Of a DNA stretch of 64,000 nucleotides, positions 35,460 to 44,882 are shown piece after piece (within the stretch, counting starts at the first letter, position 1; the number at the start of each line of letters is the position of its first letter). Below the pieces are notes generated by a model. The model was not told the origin of the DNA and did not search any database. It worked only from the letters and a program-made list of their open reading frames with translations. The translations under genes and the position numbers were made by a program. This DNA is from Bacteroidaceae bacterium (lineage in GTDB: Bacteria > Bacteroidota > Bacteroidia > Bacteroidales > Bacteroidaceae): contig JAGCPB010000110.1 in the NCBI GenBank assembly GCA_017642425.1, positions 22,308 to 86,307 of the forward strand, in the 5' to 3' direction.

Positions 35460-36584
35460 TTAGTTTTTACTCTCAATAGGATTAGCATATATGCCCAAAA
35501 AAATATCACCCAATGCCGGATCGTCACTGTATTTGTTCAGCTCCGCCATGTGGTTTACAAACGCATCATACTCATCCTTTGTGTAGCGGTCCGAATAGCG
35601 GGTATTGCCATAACGCAGGTCATGAGCTATGTATGAGTTAGGGAACAGATGGTAGTCTCCGCATATGCGCCTGTCTATGATCTGAGCCACTTCACGATGG
35701 AACTGCACATTCGGTACATCACTCAACGCTTCCAGCTCCTCACGGCGCAGCGGATCGCAAATCTGGAAGTGTACACGGCCTTTATCCTGCATGATGCCGG
35801 TAAGGATGCTGTTCAGGTCCTCGCCCGGTTTCTTTATGTAAGGCTCACCATTACGTGATTCATACAGTTCCAGAGCCTTAAGTATGTCGCATGACTCCCA
35901 CTCGTAAGAGACCGATACGGGCACGATATTGAGTTCATCAAGTGCATCCACACGGTCCTTGGGGCCGCTCATACCGAACATCTTTATTACTCCCTGATCA
36001 GTGCGGTCAATGCCGTCCTTGGTGCGTCCGTTGCGCTGGGCAATCCAAACAGACTGGTGCTTTTCAGTGATGGCGTATCGGATATATTCCGACAGATGGA
36101 CCGATGTGCTGTACAGCTCACGCGGATTACGGCCACGGTCCACACGGAACATCTTGTTGCTCTTGCCTATGTCAACCACCAGTTCACCCTGCATAAGGTT
36201 TGAGCCGAATGTAATCTCACCCGTATCATGACCTTCAAGATGCAGAGCATACATAAGTATACATGAATCCAGGACTATATCCCTGTGGTTACTGACATAC
36301 AGATAGCGTTTTGACGGATCCAGTTTCTCAGCGCCTCTCAGAGAAAATTCCGTGATTGTTCCCTCTATGACCTGTTTGTTCATGGGAACCATGGCGCCAA
36401 GCTGGAAATCATGTATGGTCTTGTAACCACGTACCTTTTCGGCAGCCTGTTCAACAGTCAGTTCAGGATAGACAAACTGAGCAACCAGCGGGAACGAGCG
36501 GTTGGATGCAATGCGCTGCATCGCAGCAGGAATCTCCTCGTCACGGTACGGACGGATATCATCAAATATGTGGTAGTCTGTCAT
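35460..36584 (-). CDS. Glycerol-3-phosphate-type acyltransferase (PlsC-like family)
   Basis: This 374-residue protein has the acyltransferase motif NHRDIVLD (99-106), a variant of the usual NHx4D with one extra residue, and downstream RVDRGRNPRE and WIAQRNGRTKDG in place of FPEGTRS. Similar proteins are common in Bacteroidota. It overlaps the AMP-ligase stop by 4 bases, and so is coupled to the polyketide operon. It may move the finished acyl/aryl chain to a lipid or serve ordinary lipid synthesis. Confidence 0.7.
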   Translation of the reverse strand: MTDYHIFDDIRPYRDEEIPAAMQRIASNRSFPLVAQFVYPELTVEQAAEKVRGYKTIHDFQLGAMVPMNKQVIEGTITEFSLRGAEKLDPSKRYLYVSNHRDIVLDSCILMYALHLEGHDTGEITFGSNLMQGELVVDIGKSNKMFRVDRGRNPRELYSTSVHLSEYIRYAITEKHQSVWIAQRNGRTKDGIDRTDQGVIKMFGMSGPKDRVDALDELNIVPVSVSYEWESCDILKALELYESRNGEPYIKKPGEDLNSILTGIMQDKGRVHFQICDPLRREELEALSDVPNVQFHREVAQIIDRRICGDYHLFPNSYIAHDLRYGNTRYSDRYTKDEYDAFVNHMAELNKYSDDPALGDIFLGIYANPIESKN

Positions 36585-37873
36585 TTCCTTTCATCTATGA
36601 ATTTGACCGGTTTACGGCCTGTAGGCGGATAATTTATTTTTTGGATCTCCTCCACATCACATATCTCAATTTCAGGTGCCACACGTATGCGTGAACGGAA
36701 ACTGTCCTTGAGTTCCTTCACGACATCGAATCCGGGATCATTCTTGAGTCCCACCTTTACCAGCACATCATCTGTTCCGGCCTTGCTGTTGCGTACAATC
36801 ACAACGTAGTTCTCAACGTAATCAGTATTGTCCAAAACGTCGTTGATGGCAGGCGGATATAGCGTGGTACCCTTAAGTTTGATCATATTGTTCTTGCGGC
36901 CCAACAGCGGCGACAGGCGGTAAGACCATCGGCCACAGCGGCATTGCTCCACATGCTTGCAGGCAATATCGCCCGTACGGAACCTTAGCAGAGGCATACC
37001 CTCAACGCCCAGGGTGGTAACTACCACCTCACCCGGCTGTCCGTCGGCCACAGGCATTCCGTCATCGCCTATTATCTCAACGATGATTAGTTCCGGATGC
37101 ACATGACCGCCCATGCCGTACTCGCACTCGCTGAAGGTAGCCCCCATCTCGGTTGATGAATATGTTGCAAACAGCTGAACCTCAGGCCATTTCTCATGAA
37201 TCTGGCGTCCCAGCAGGTTGAGCTCGAAGTTCTGGTCACGCAATCCCTCGCCTATGCCTATTATGCGGCGAATGCTGCTGGAGCGGTAGTCTATATCGTG
37301 AGCCTCGGCGTATTCAATCAGTTTGAGTATGAATGACGGTACGCACATGATGGCATCGGGATGGAAACGGCGTATGGTATCCCACTGGAGTTCGGGGATT
37401 CCGTTACCCACGCGGATAACGCCTGCACCCATCTCACGGAGCCCCAGGAAATATGCCATACCTGCCATAAAACGCTTGTCGAGAGTGGTCATTAGTTGGA
37501 CAACGCTGTCACTGGTCAGCCCGGCACACAAGAATGATTTCTTCTCATTGTAAGCCAGGCGCTGCAGGTCCTTCTCCGTACAGCCGAACAGTACAGGATC
37601 ACCCAGTGTGCCCGATGTGGTTATGTAGTCGATGATCCTGTTTTTGGGAACACAGCAGAAATCATCGTTGTACAGCTGCAGGTCCTTCTTTTCGGTAAAT
37701 GGAATACGTGTCAGGTCCTCCAGATGCACAATCTTGCTGATGTTTATCCCATAACTGTCAAAAACGCGCCTGTAATAGGGCGAATTCTTCTTGAGATAAA
37801 CAAGATGCTTATGCAGCAGGTCCTCCTGAAAAGCCTTAATCTCCGCAGGCGATGAAAACTCTATGTCATTCAT
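36581..37873 (-). CDS. PaaK-like AMP-forming acyl/aryl ligase
   Basis: This adenylate-forming enzyme is of the phenylacetate-CoA ligase/coenzyme F390 synthetase group (430 aa). ATP-binding TSGTLGDP is at 86-93, YSSTEMG at 238-244, RTGD at 299-302 and GRKNNMIKLKG at 325-335. A CRCGRW stretch precedes the hinge, as in PaaK. I chose the ATG at 37871-37873 (MNDIEF), which overlaps the hydrolase stop by 8 bases. In the cluster it is the best candidate for activating an aromatic starter acid (for example a hydroxybenzoate or coumarate). Confidence 0.82.
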   Translation of the reverse strand: MNDIEFSSPAEIKAFQEDLLHKHLVYLKKNSPYYRRVFDSYGINISKIVHLEDLTRIPFTEKKDLQLYNDDFCCVPKNRIIDYITTSGTLGDPVLFGCTEKDLQRLAYNEKKSFLCAGLTSDSVVQLMTTLDKRFMAGMAYFLGLREMGAGVIRVGNGIPELQWDTIRRFHPDAIMCVPSFILKLIEYAEAHDIDYRSSSIRRIIGIGEGLRDQNFELNLLGRQIHEKWPEVQLFATYSSTEMGATFSECEYGMGGHVHPELIIVEIIGDDGMPVADGQPGEVVVTTLGVEGMPLLRFRTGDIACKHVEQCRCGRWSYRLSPLLGRKNNMIKLKGTTLYPPAINDVLDNTDYVENYVVIVRNSKAGTDDVLVKVGLKNDPGFDVVKELKDSFRSRIRVAPEIEICDVEEIQKINYPPTGRKPVKFIDERK

Positions 37874-38750
37874 ACAACTCACTTAGCCAAACCAAAAACT
37901 CGTCTCTCCATTTGCGGCACTCGGGAGAGCCGTAAATGTTACTTACCCCAAACCCGTGCTTACCCGTCTCATACAGGATATACTTATGTCGGACACCGGC
38001 ATCGGTAAGAGCTTCGTCCAAAATTACTGAATTATGCCAATCTACAACAGGATCGTCCTTACAATTTATAAGAAATACCGGTGGACAGTCCTGAGGGATG
38101 TTCTCCTCGATAGACATCAAATCCCTTTTCCTGCTGCTGTAAACACCCCACTCGCCCAACAGTCCGCGTCGTGAGCGCTTATGGGCATACTCACCGTTCA
38201 TTGTGACCACGGGATATATGGCACCCACGAAATCGGGTCTTAACGAAACTTCCGAAGGTCCTTGGGGAAGGTTGGTATAGTCCCTGTCACTGAAACAGGC
38301 CGATGACATAGCCAGATGCCCGCCGGCCGAAAAGCCCATCACTCCCACACGATCCGGGTCGATACCCAGACTGTCGGCATTCTCACGCACGTATCGGATT
38401 GTACGCTGAACATCACATATCATATCGGGATGCTTGCGGCCACGGAACAGAAAGCGGTAATGCCATATGAAAGAACCCAGTCCTGCGGTGCGGTATTGTA
38501 GAAGCACAGCATTGATTCCGTTATCCTGCAGCCATTCGGCCACCTCAATACCCTCGCCCTTGACATCCAGCCAATGGTAGCTGCCTCCGGGACAGACAAT
38601 GACAGTAGGTGCGTTACGGCTGTCATCTGCCAGATAAGGCGTAATCTTAACCTCATCGGCATGCCTTTCCAGATCAGCCCAGGGAGCAATGGTCTTGCTG
38701 CTCGGGGTTATTACGGCCAGGAAAGAGAACAGCAGGCTTATCAGCATCAT
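37866..38750 (-). CDS. Exported alpha/beta-hydrolase (BD-FAE-like esterase)
   Basis: This is a serine esterase of the bifunctional xylan-esterase-like alpha/beta-hydrolase type, 294 residues. A hydrophobic N-terminus (1-17) looks like a signal or anchor. CPGGSYHWL (53-61) is the oxyanion loop, GFSAGG (139-144) carries nucleophile Ser141, and Asp233 and His265 complete the triad. It overlaps the upstream 120-residue gene by 4 bases. It could hydrolyse an ester in the cluster product, or be a carbohydrate esterase caught in the operon. Confidence 0.78.
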   Translation of the reverse strand: MMLISLLFSFLAVITPSSKTIAPWADLERHADEVKITPYLADDSRNAPTVIVCPGGSYHWLDVKGEGIEVAEWLQDNGINAVLLQYRTAGLGSFIWHYRFLFRGRKHPDMICDVQRTIRYVRENADSLGIDPDRVGVMGFSAGGHLAMSSACFSDRDYTNLPQGPSEVSLRPDFVGAIYPVVTMNGEYAHKRSRRGLLGEWGVYSSRKRDLMSIEENIPQDCPPVFLINCKDDPVVDWHNSVILDEALTDAGVRHKYILYETGKHGFGVSNIYGSPECRKWRDEFLVWLSELYE

Positions 38751-39109
38751 TTACCCAACAGTTTCAGCAGTTCTTCCCTGTCAAGCTGACGGTATTTGTG
38801 CTGAGGATCGGCATCAAAGTCCACCTCAAAATACTCCTCATCGTAGAACGAGAGTTTGGAGTTGGTGTTGGGATTACACTCCACGTAAACCATATCGGCC
38901 GGGTTGATACCTTTGGCCTGGCATATCTGGTCAGCCAGATTCTTGCCGGCATATGTAACCGAAGTGCCGGGATTGTCCTGATATAGTTCTGTAACTATAA
39001 CATATTGCCTGCCTTCTGATTCACGGATTTTGAGGCCGCATGATGAGGGCATATCCCATTCGCCCTTAAAGTCAAATATCTCGTCGTAATAATCAGGTGA
39101 TACTTTCAT
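38747..39109 (-). CDS. Unknown 120-residue protein between radical SAM and hydrolase genes
   Basis: I do not recognise this family. The protein is soluble, acidic and rich in Asp/Glu/Tyr, with no signal peptide, membrane segment or cysteine cluster. Its start overlaps the radical SAM stop as ATGA and its stop overlaps the hydrolase start, so it is translationally coupled on both sides. This makes it a real gene and a likely partner of the radical SAM protein. Confidence 0.75.
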   Translation of the reverse strand: MKVSPDYYDEIFDFKGEWDMPSSCGLKIRESEGRQYVIVTELYQDNPGTSVTYAGKNLADQICQAKGINPADMVYVECNPNTNSKLSFYDEEYFEVDFDADPQHKYRQLDREELLKLLGK

Positions 39110-40401
39110 GAATTCACTGTCTTAATGTTTCTGACCACATCCTTACCGAATGACTTGTTGGCAAGCCTACGGTCACGCGGACGGTATGTACCCTCATTCA
39201 TCTCACGCAGCGCCACGTTGCAGAACAGGCGGAACATCTTCTGTTCCTGGCTCTCATCGGCATAGAAGCTCTTCCATGCATAATCATAGAGTTCCTGAAG
39301 ACGCTCCGGACTCATGTGCTTGGGCTGGAACACCACCTGACCGGCGTTGTAATGGTTCCAGTCAAAGTCAAATATGCGGCCCTGACGCAGCAGGTCATCG
39401 TATCCCTTGGTGTGCGGGAACGGAGTCATGACCGTGAATTCGGCCAGGTCCAGGTCTATCTCCCCAAGGAAATCAATCAGACGCTTTATGTCATCCTCGG
39501 TCTGGTTGTCCAGCCCCAGCAGGATTGTTCCCTCTACGCCTATACCATAATCGTGATAGCGTTTTACGCGCTCCTTGATGTAGTCCGATGTATCATAAAC
39601 AGCCTGATATACATACCATGCGCCTGCCTTTGCGGCAAGGTCCAACACCTCGGGGTCATCCTCAATGGTGTGGCTTATCCATTTCTTCTTGAGCGGAGCT
39701 ATGGCGGTAAAGAGTTCCTTTTCCCACTCCTTATTCTGGGCCAGAGAGTTATCTACAATAAACAGACGGTTGTTCTCAATGGCTGCCATATCCTCAACCA
39801 CCTTGTCTATCGGGCGAGGACGGAACTTGCGGCCTCCCAGATATGATACGGCACAGGGATAGCAGCTGAACCTGCAACCGCGGCTGGCATGGAACAGATC
39901 CACCATCTGCACGCCCTTGTGGTTATAGAGTTCACGCTTGTAAAGGTCTCTGCGACAAGGACCTACCGATTCAATAGGCGGCATATTTCCCATATAGTTG
40001 TAGAACTTGCGCAGCTTGCCGTTAACCCAATCTGTCATAACCTCCTCCATACGGCCCTCGGATTCACCCAGGAACACGCAGTCCACATGCTTTACCATAT
40101 CCTCGGCATGAAGCATCGTGGATATGCCTCCGGCCATAACCAGCTTGCCGCGCTTGTGGTACTCATCAGCAATCTCCCACCCGCGCTTGACTTGGGTGCT
40201 GAGCATCATTGACAGAGCAACGCCATCGCACTCCTCTTCAAAGTCAATGGCCTCTACGTTCTCATCGGTAAAGGTTACATCAACCCACTCCGGCAGTGTG
40301 GCCGCAAATGCCACAGGTCCGTGAGGAGGCAGGTTGAACGTGGTCTGGCCTTTCAGCTTCTGCCACTTGGGATATATGAGTTTGAGTTTGAACGGTTTCA
40401 T
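39106..40401 (-). CDS. Radical SAM protein with N-terminal B12-binding-like domain
   Basis: This is a 431-residue radical SAM enzyme. Cys176, Cys180 and Cys183 (GCRFSCYPC) form the CX3CX2C cluster that binds the 4Fe-4S centre. Residues about 1-150 resemble the cobalamin-binding fold seen in BchE/HpnR-like enzymes (AGGISTMLHAEDMVKHVDCVFLGESEG, about 90-116), but the cobalamin motif DxHxxG is not seen, so cobalamin use is doubtful. GTILLGLDNQTEDDIKRL near 300 is typical of the SAM barrel. Position within the polyketide operon suggests modification of the head group or chain. Confidence 0.82.
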   Translation of the reverse strand: MKPFKLKLIYPKWQKLKGQTTFNLPPHGPVAFAATLPEWVDVTFTDENVEAIDFEEECDGVALSMMLSTQVKRGWEIADEYHKRGKLVMAGGISTMLHAEDMVKHVDCVFLGESEGRMEEVMTDWVNGKLRKFYNYMGNMPPIESVGPCRRDLYKRELYNHKGVQMVDLFHASRGCRFSCYPCAVSYLGGRKFRPRPIDKVVEDMAAIENNRLFIVDNSLAQNKEWEKELFTAIAPLKKKWISHTIEDDPEVLDLAAKAGAWYVYQAVYDTSDYIKERVKRYHDYGIGVEGTILLGLDNQTEDDIKRLIDFLGEIDLDLAEFTVMTPFPHTKGYDDLLRQGRIFDFDWNHYNAGQVVFQPKHMSPERLQELYDYAWKSFYADESQEQKMFRLFCNVALREMNEGTYRPRDRRLANKSFGKDVVRNIKTVNS

Positions 40402-40416
40402 ATTGTCCTTTTGTCT

Positions 40417-41910
40417 TTATTTCTTGTCTGATATAGCTTGTTTTATTCCATTCAAAACGAAATCATCTGCAAATATAGTCTGAATGGTCTCAATTGCCGT
40501 CATCGGAACGCCTCCAATTCCATGCATATTGACATTTTGTCCAGTAAGAAGCAGATTTCTCACCTTGGTACGGATGGGAATCTGCGACCCGGCAATATTG
40601 GCTGCGTCCTTAAAAAAGCCGTATGCACCGGCGTTTTTTGCACCAAACCAGTCCCTAAATGTAAGCGGTGATGACGCAAAAACCTCCTGGGCACAATCCT
40701 TTATGCCCGGGAAACGTTTCTCCACCAAATCCATCACGCGGTCCGTACGTTCCCGTTTCCATACCTCATAAGACTCTCCGCGGTGTCCGGAGCGTGTATT
40801 CTCCCACTCCTTTACCTCTGCAAAATCCATCAGGCAGTATGCCGTTAGATGTGATGCATAACCGCCCCGGCCCTCGCCAAAGAAACAGTTCACTCCGTGA
40901 GGCCAATCCTTAAGGTCATATTCCGCCATCTTCCAGGCATTTTCCCTGCTGTCAACGATTGATACTGGATGTCCCGGAAAACGCACCGTTCCGGGTTTGA
41001 GTCTTACGTATACCTTGAATGCCGATGCGGTATCAGGTATGCTCTCAAGACGGCTCTTATAACCTGTAGTGAAGGCCTTGCCCTCAATCATGGGAATCAG
41101 CGTAAGAGGATGAATGTCAGATATATACCAGTCTGCCCTATACTCATTTCCCTCCTTGTCAACCACACACTCCACGTTCAGGTCCGATACCCGCACCTGC
41201 GTAACTTCACATCTGGTCAGCACCTTGCCTCCGCCCTGCTCTATCACGCTGCGCAATGCATCGGCCAACTGACCGGAACCACCCTCAAACCAGCACGGAT
41301 TCTCCATGAAAAGGGCGGAAATCATAACATGGATATAGGCAGGTGAATGTCCGGGAATACCTGAGTACAACGGGTTGACTGATGCCAATACTGCACGCAG
41401 TTCCGGATCACTGATATATCTGGCTATGAATTCATCGGCCGGCATGAAGAACTCGTCAGTGTGGTCCTGAATGCCGCTTATGCTCTCCAGATAGAAAAGT
41501 TTCTCCTCATGTGACAAGCGGAACACCGCATCTACATACCTCTTAATGTTCTCAGCCTCATGCGGGAACAGGCCGGAAAGATACCGGATAAAAGCCTCTC
41601 TGCCTGCGGGCAGGTCATACGTGCGGCCGCTGTCAGTGTATGTCACGCTAAGCATCAAGTCAGACTCACGGATCCTAAGCCTGTCCATTATACCCAGATA
41701 ACGGCAGATGCTGTTCAGGATACCGCCTTCATTGAAACCTCCCGCCACATGCATTCCGGTTTCATAGGTCTCGCCGTTGCGGGTGAATGTCTGCAGACCG
41801 CCTCCTATGGATGCATTCTTCTCCAGCACGGTAACACGGACGCCCCGTTTGGCCAGGAGTGCTCCGCAGAACAAGCCTCCCATTCCTGCACCTATGATGA
41901 CTACCTCCAT
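40417..41910 (-). CDS. FAD-dependent oxidoreductase, phytoene desaturase (CrtI)-like
   Basis: This flavoprotein of the CrtI/NAD(P)-binding amine-oxidase type has about 497 residues. The N-terminal VVIIGAGMGGLFCGALLAKRG is the dinucleotide fold, followed by VLEKN, ASIGGGLQTF and, near the C-terminus, LLTGQNVNMHGIGGVPMTAIET. The ATG at 41908-41910 starts right at the FAD motif and overlaps the exporter stop by 10 bases. A start at 41934 would add eight residues. It may desaturate or isomerise the polyene chain or oxidise the ring. Confidence 0.82.
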   Translation of the reverse strand: MEVVIIGAGMGGLFCGALLAKRGVRVTVLEKNASIGGGLQTFTRNGETYETGMHVAGGFNEGGILNSICRYLGIMDRLRIRESDLMLSVTYTDSGRTYDLPAGREAFIRYLSGLFPHEAENIKRYVDAVFRLSHEEKLFYLESISGIQDHTDEFFMPADEFIARYISDPELRAVLASVNPLYSGIPGHSPAYIHVMISALFMENPCWFEGGSGQLADALRSVIEQGGGKVLTRCEVTQVRVSDLNVECVVDKEGNEYRADWYISDIHPLTLIPMIEGKAFTTGYKSRLESIPDTASAFKVYVRLKPGTVRFPGHPVSIVDSRENAWKMAEYDLKDWPHGVNCFFGEGRGGYASHLTAYCLMDFAEVKEWENTRSGHRGESYEVWKRERTDRVMDLVEKRFPGIKDCAQEVFASSPLTFRDWFGAKNAGAYGFFKDAANIAGSQIPIRTKVRNLLLTGQNVNMHGIGGVPMTAIETIQTIFADDFVLNGIKQAISDKK

Positions 41911-44882
41911 AGAGACTTTAGATAAGGTTTCCAATATTCAGTATCCTCCAGTTTTGCGCACAAATCGGCATACCACTGCTGATAATATCTGTGGAACGCC
42001 TTGGTGCGCTCTCTTGCATCCTCACCCCAACTTGTATCATCGGGAGCAACGCGTTTGCCTACCGTAACCGTGATGTGTCCGGGACGCAGCATGAAATCCT
42101 GCTTGGGCAGTACCCGGCCCACTCCATGCAGACATACCGGCAGTATGTCAAGGCCCAGTTCCTGAGCCAGATGGAACGCTCCCTTATGGAAACGTAAGAT
42201 AGATGAATCAACGGAGCGTGTACCCTCAGGAAACACCAGTATTGAATAGCCGCGCTCCACAAGACTGCGGAACTGCGGCATATAATCCTCAATGCCCTCT
42301 GCAGCCGGCACAAACTCGGCACGGCGAACCAGAGCCCCATAAATGGGATTGTGCCAAACCCAGTCATTGGTAACCACAATCATCTTGGGCGTGAGCATCA
42401 TAAGGCACATAAGGTCCAGATGTGACTGATGGTTGCTTATTATCACGGCAGGCTTAGAGAACGTCTCGCCTATGCTGTTGTCCAATGTAAACCCGACTGC
42501 CGGCACCCTGCGTATGACAAGGTTGGCAAACCGGTACAGCAGATTATGCAGGAACCGGTCTTTCCACTCCCGCTTACGGCCAATAAACATAATCAGCACC
42601 ACAGGTGTACAAATAATAACTGATATAAGCAGGAATCCGAACGCCCACGCGCTGCGCAGCAGACGTGCTATGGAAACCGGAACTTCACGTTCCCTGCCGC
42701 GTTTCATGGTCATCCACTGGAACAGCCACTCGGGCAGGAAATGCGCCATCACGACCACCACCAGCATCCCCAGGATTGTAATCTCTGCAAGAGAACGCAT
42801 GGCAGGATGTTTGGCGAAAATCAGTGTTCCTATACCGATGAACATTATTATGGCCGATATGATCACGCTCCTGCGGCGGTCATCGACAGTCCTTACGCCG
42901 GTCTTGTACTCGTGCAGCAGACCCTCGGTAATGAAGATGGTATAATCATCGCCCTGGCCGAATATGAAAGTGGCCAGTATTATGCTTACTATGTTGAACT
43001 GTATGCCCAGCATATTCATGATGCAGAGAATCCATATCCAGCCCACGGTAAGAGGCAGGAACGATATCAGTGCAAGTTCCAGTTTGCGGAACGATATCCA
43101 TAGGAATATGAACACCACGAATCCGCACATGAAAAGCACCTTGTTGAAGTCATCGGACAATGATTCAACCAACGTTTTCATCACCTCTCCCATGCTCTCA
43201 GGGGTGAGATCCTCGCGCGATATAAGTTCAGGTTGGGTGCCTACCGATTCCAGGAACGGTGCAAACGCATCCTCAGAGAAACCGTATTCACGGCTTTCCT
43301 GTTTGAGTTGTTCAATCTGCTCGCTGTGAGAGTTCCAGAATGAGAGCCATCGGCCCTCCATACGTTTCTGCTCAGCTTCTGTGGGCAGCAACGAAGCCAG
43401 AACTGAGAGCTGGTCCATAGACCCTGCGTCCACGCCGCTTGATATAAGCTCCAGGTCACTACGCTGCTGCGGAGTCATGTAGTTGATGTGGTTCAGGTCT
43501 GTGTCAAATCCGGCACTGCGGCCCCAGATGAGCATCGCAATGGTAATGAGTATCACAGCACGCGATATCCAGCGTCCTGTACGGTTCAGTTTGGGTTCAA
43601 CCTTCTCCTCATGTGGTTCCTCACCCGCAGCCAGAGTCCTGGGTTTTACAAATACCGGCAGGAATATAAGCGTAAAGAGTATTGTGCCCACCAGCATGAA
43701 TGACCCGAACAGCGCCAGGTCATGCATAGCCTCGGCCTTAAGGAATATCAGGCAGAAGAATGCACTCACCGTTGTGATGTTGCCTGTAAGTAGAGGCGAT
43801 ACCATCTCACTCAGGGTGCGGCGGTTATCGGCCGTATCACGCAGGGAGTGCAGGAAATGGAGCGGATAGTTGGCCGCTATGCCCACCAGGATGGAGCCCA
43901 GTCCCAGAACTATTATCGATATACTTTCTTTGAAAAGCCCCGTGATACCAAGTGAGAACAGGCCTCCGAACAGCAGGGTTACAAACAGCCAAAGCATATC
44001 GCTAACTCGCTTGAACGAGAACCACAGCACAGCCAGGATTCCAATCACGGCCAGCGCAACGGCCAGAATACTGTCCTTCTTGATACGGTCAGCATTGGAT
44101 ACGGCTATTACCGGGGCCCCTATCTCCGACACCTTGACACCCGTCTGGGCCGCTATCTCCGCACCCACTTTCTCCACGAGTACCACCAGTCCCGCATTAT
44201 GGTCCGATTCGCTCTGCCCAAAGGGTGAATCAAAGAATATCAGACCCACAGGCAGCGTGGAGTGCATCATATATCCGTCGTCCGATACATAGAATCCGGT
44301 ATTTCCACCCACCTCAGAGAGTTTAAGCAACAGCGGAGTAAAGAGATTAAGCGGATCGCTGGGTATAAGGTTCTTGGTAAATCCGCCTGTAAGCATCTGG
44401 AGTGACCGTCGGTCAGCCTCAAGCTGGCTCTTCACATAACCGGGAACAGAAAGCAGCGAATCCATGCGGCGATAATCGGCATCGGTCAGGAAACTGGCCG
44501 TATGCTCCTGCACAAACTCTATCAGTTCCATCGCCATGGACTCATCGGCCAGAGCCGACATATCGGGTACCAGGCCTAATGTATCATAATCAAACCAGAG
44601 CTCCTCAAAACGGTCCATGGCATCGGCCAGAGCACCCTCAGGCTCATCACTGCCATCATAACGGAATATCACCGCTATCCTGTTCTGCTCCTGCAGGCGG
44701 TCCATCAGTTCTGTCTGACGGCTGTCACGGCTGTCAATAGGCAGAAACCGGGCTATATCCTCCTCATAATCCATGCGCAAAGCAGAGATTACCGAGAAAA
44801 GCATTATAAACACGACCGTCAGGACCGCAACAGTCTTGCGCTCCTTAAGCCAGTCATATATGCCCAGGAATAACCGTGTCAT
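41901..44882 (-). CDS. MMPL/RND-type exporter fused to a PlsC acyltransferase domain
   Basis: This 993-residue membrane protein probably moves lipid-like product across or out of the inner membrane and esterifies it. Residues 1 to about 760 follow the MMPL plan: a first TM, a periplasmic domain, a TM bundle (about 265-420), a second periplasmic domain and a TM bundle (about 610-745), with GQGDDYTIFITEG as the RND signature. Residues about 800-993 are a PlsC-type domain with NHQSHLDL (HX4D) and FPEGTRS. Exporters in aryl-polyene clusters are usually separate from the acyltransferase. It overlaps the GT2 gene by 4 bases. Confidence 0.87.
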   Translation of the reverse strand: MTRLFLGIYDWLKERKTVAVLTVVFIMLFSVISALRMDYEEDIARFLPIDSRDSRQTELMDRLQEQNRIAVIFRYDGSDEPEGALADAMDRFEELWFDYDTLGLVPDMSALADESMAMELIEFVQEHTASFLTDADYRRMDSLLSVPGYVKSQLEADRRSLQMLTGGFTKNLIPSDPLNLFTPLLLKLSEVGGNTGFYVSDDGYMMHSTLPVGLIFFDSPFGQSESDHNAGLVVLVEKVGAEIAAQTGVKVSEIGAPVIAVSNADRIKKDSILAVALAVIGILAVLWFSFKRVSDMLWLFVTLLFGGLFSLGITGLFKESISIIVLGLGSILVGIAANYPLHFLHSLRDTADNRRTLSEMVSPLLTGNITTVSAFFCLIFLKAEAMHDLALFGSFMLVGTILFTLIFLPVFVKPRTLAAGEEPHEEKVEPKLNRTGRWISRAVILITIAMLIWGRSAGFDTDLNHINYMTPQQRSDLELISSGVDAGSMDQLSVLASLLPTEAEQKRMEGRWLSFWNSHSEQIEQLKQESREYGFSEDAFAPFLESVGTQPELISREDLTPESMGEVMKTLVESLSDDFNKVLFMCGFVVFIFLWISFRKLELALISFLPLTVGWIWILCIMNMLGIQFNIVSIILATFIFGQGDDYTIFITEGLLHEYKTGVRTVDDRRRSVIISAIIMFIGIGTLIFAKHPAMRSLAEITILGMLVVVVMAHFLPEWLFQWMTMKRGREREVPVSIARLLRSAWAFGFLLISVIICTPVVLIMFIGRKREWKDRFLHNLLYRFANLVIRRVPAVGFTLDNSIGETFSKPAVIISNHQSHLDLMCLMMLTPKMIVVTNDWVWHNPIYGALVRRAEFVPAAEGIEDYMPQFRSLVERGYSILVFPEGTRSVDSSILRFHKGAFHLAQELGLDILPVCLHGVGRVLPKQDFMLRPGHITVTVGKRVAPDDTSWGEDARERTKAFHRYYQQWYADLCAKLEDTEYWKPYLKSLWR

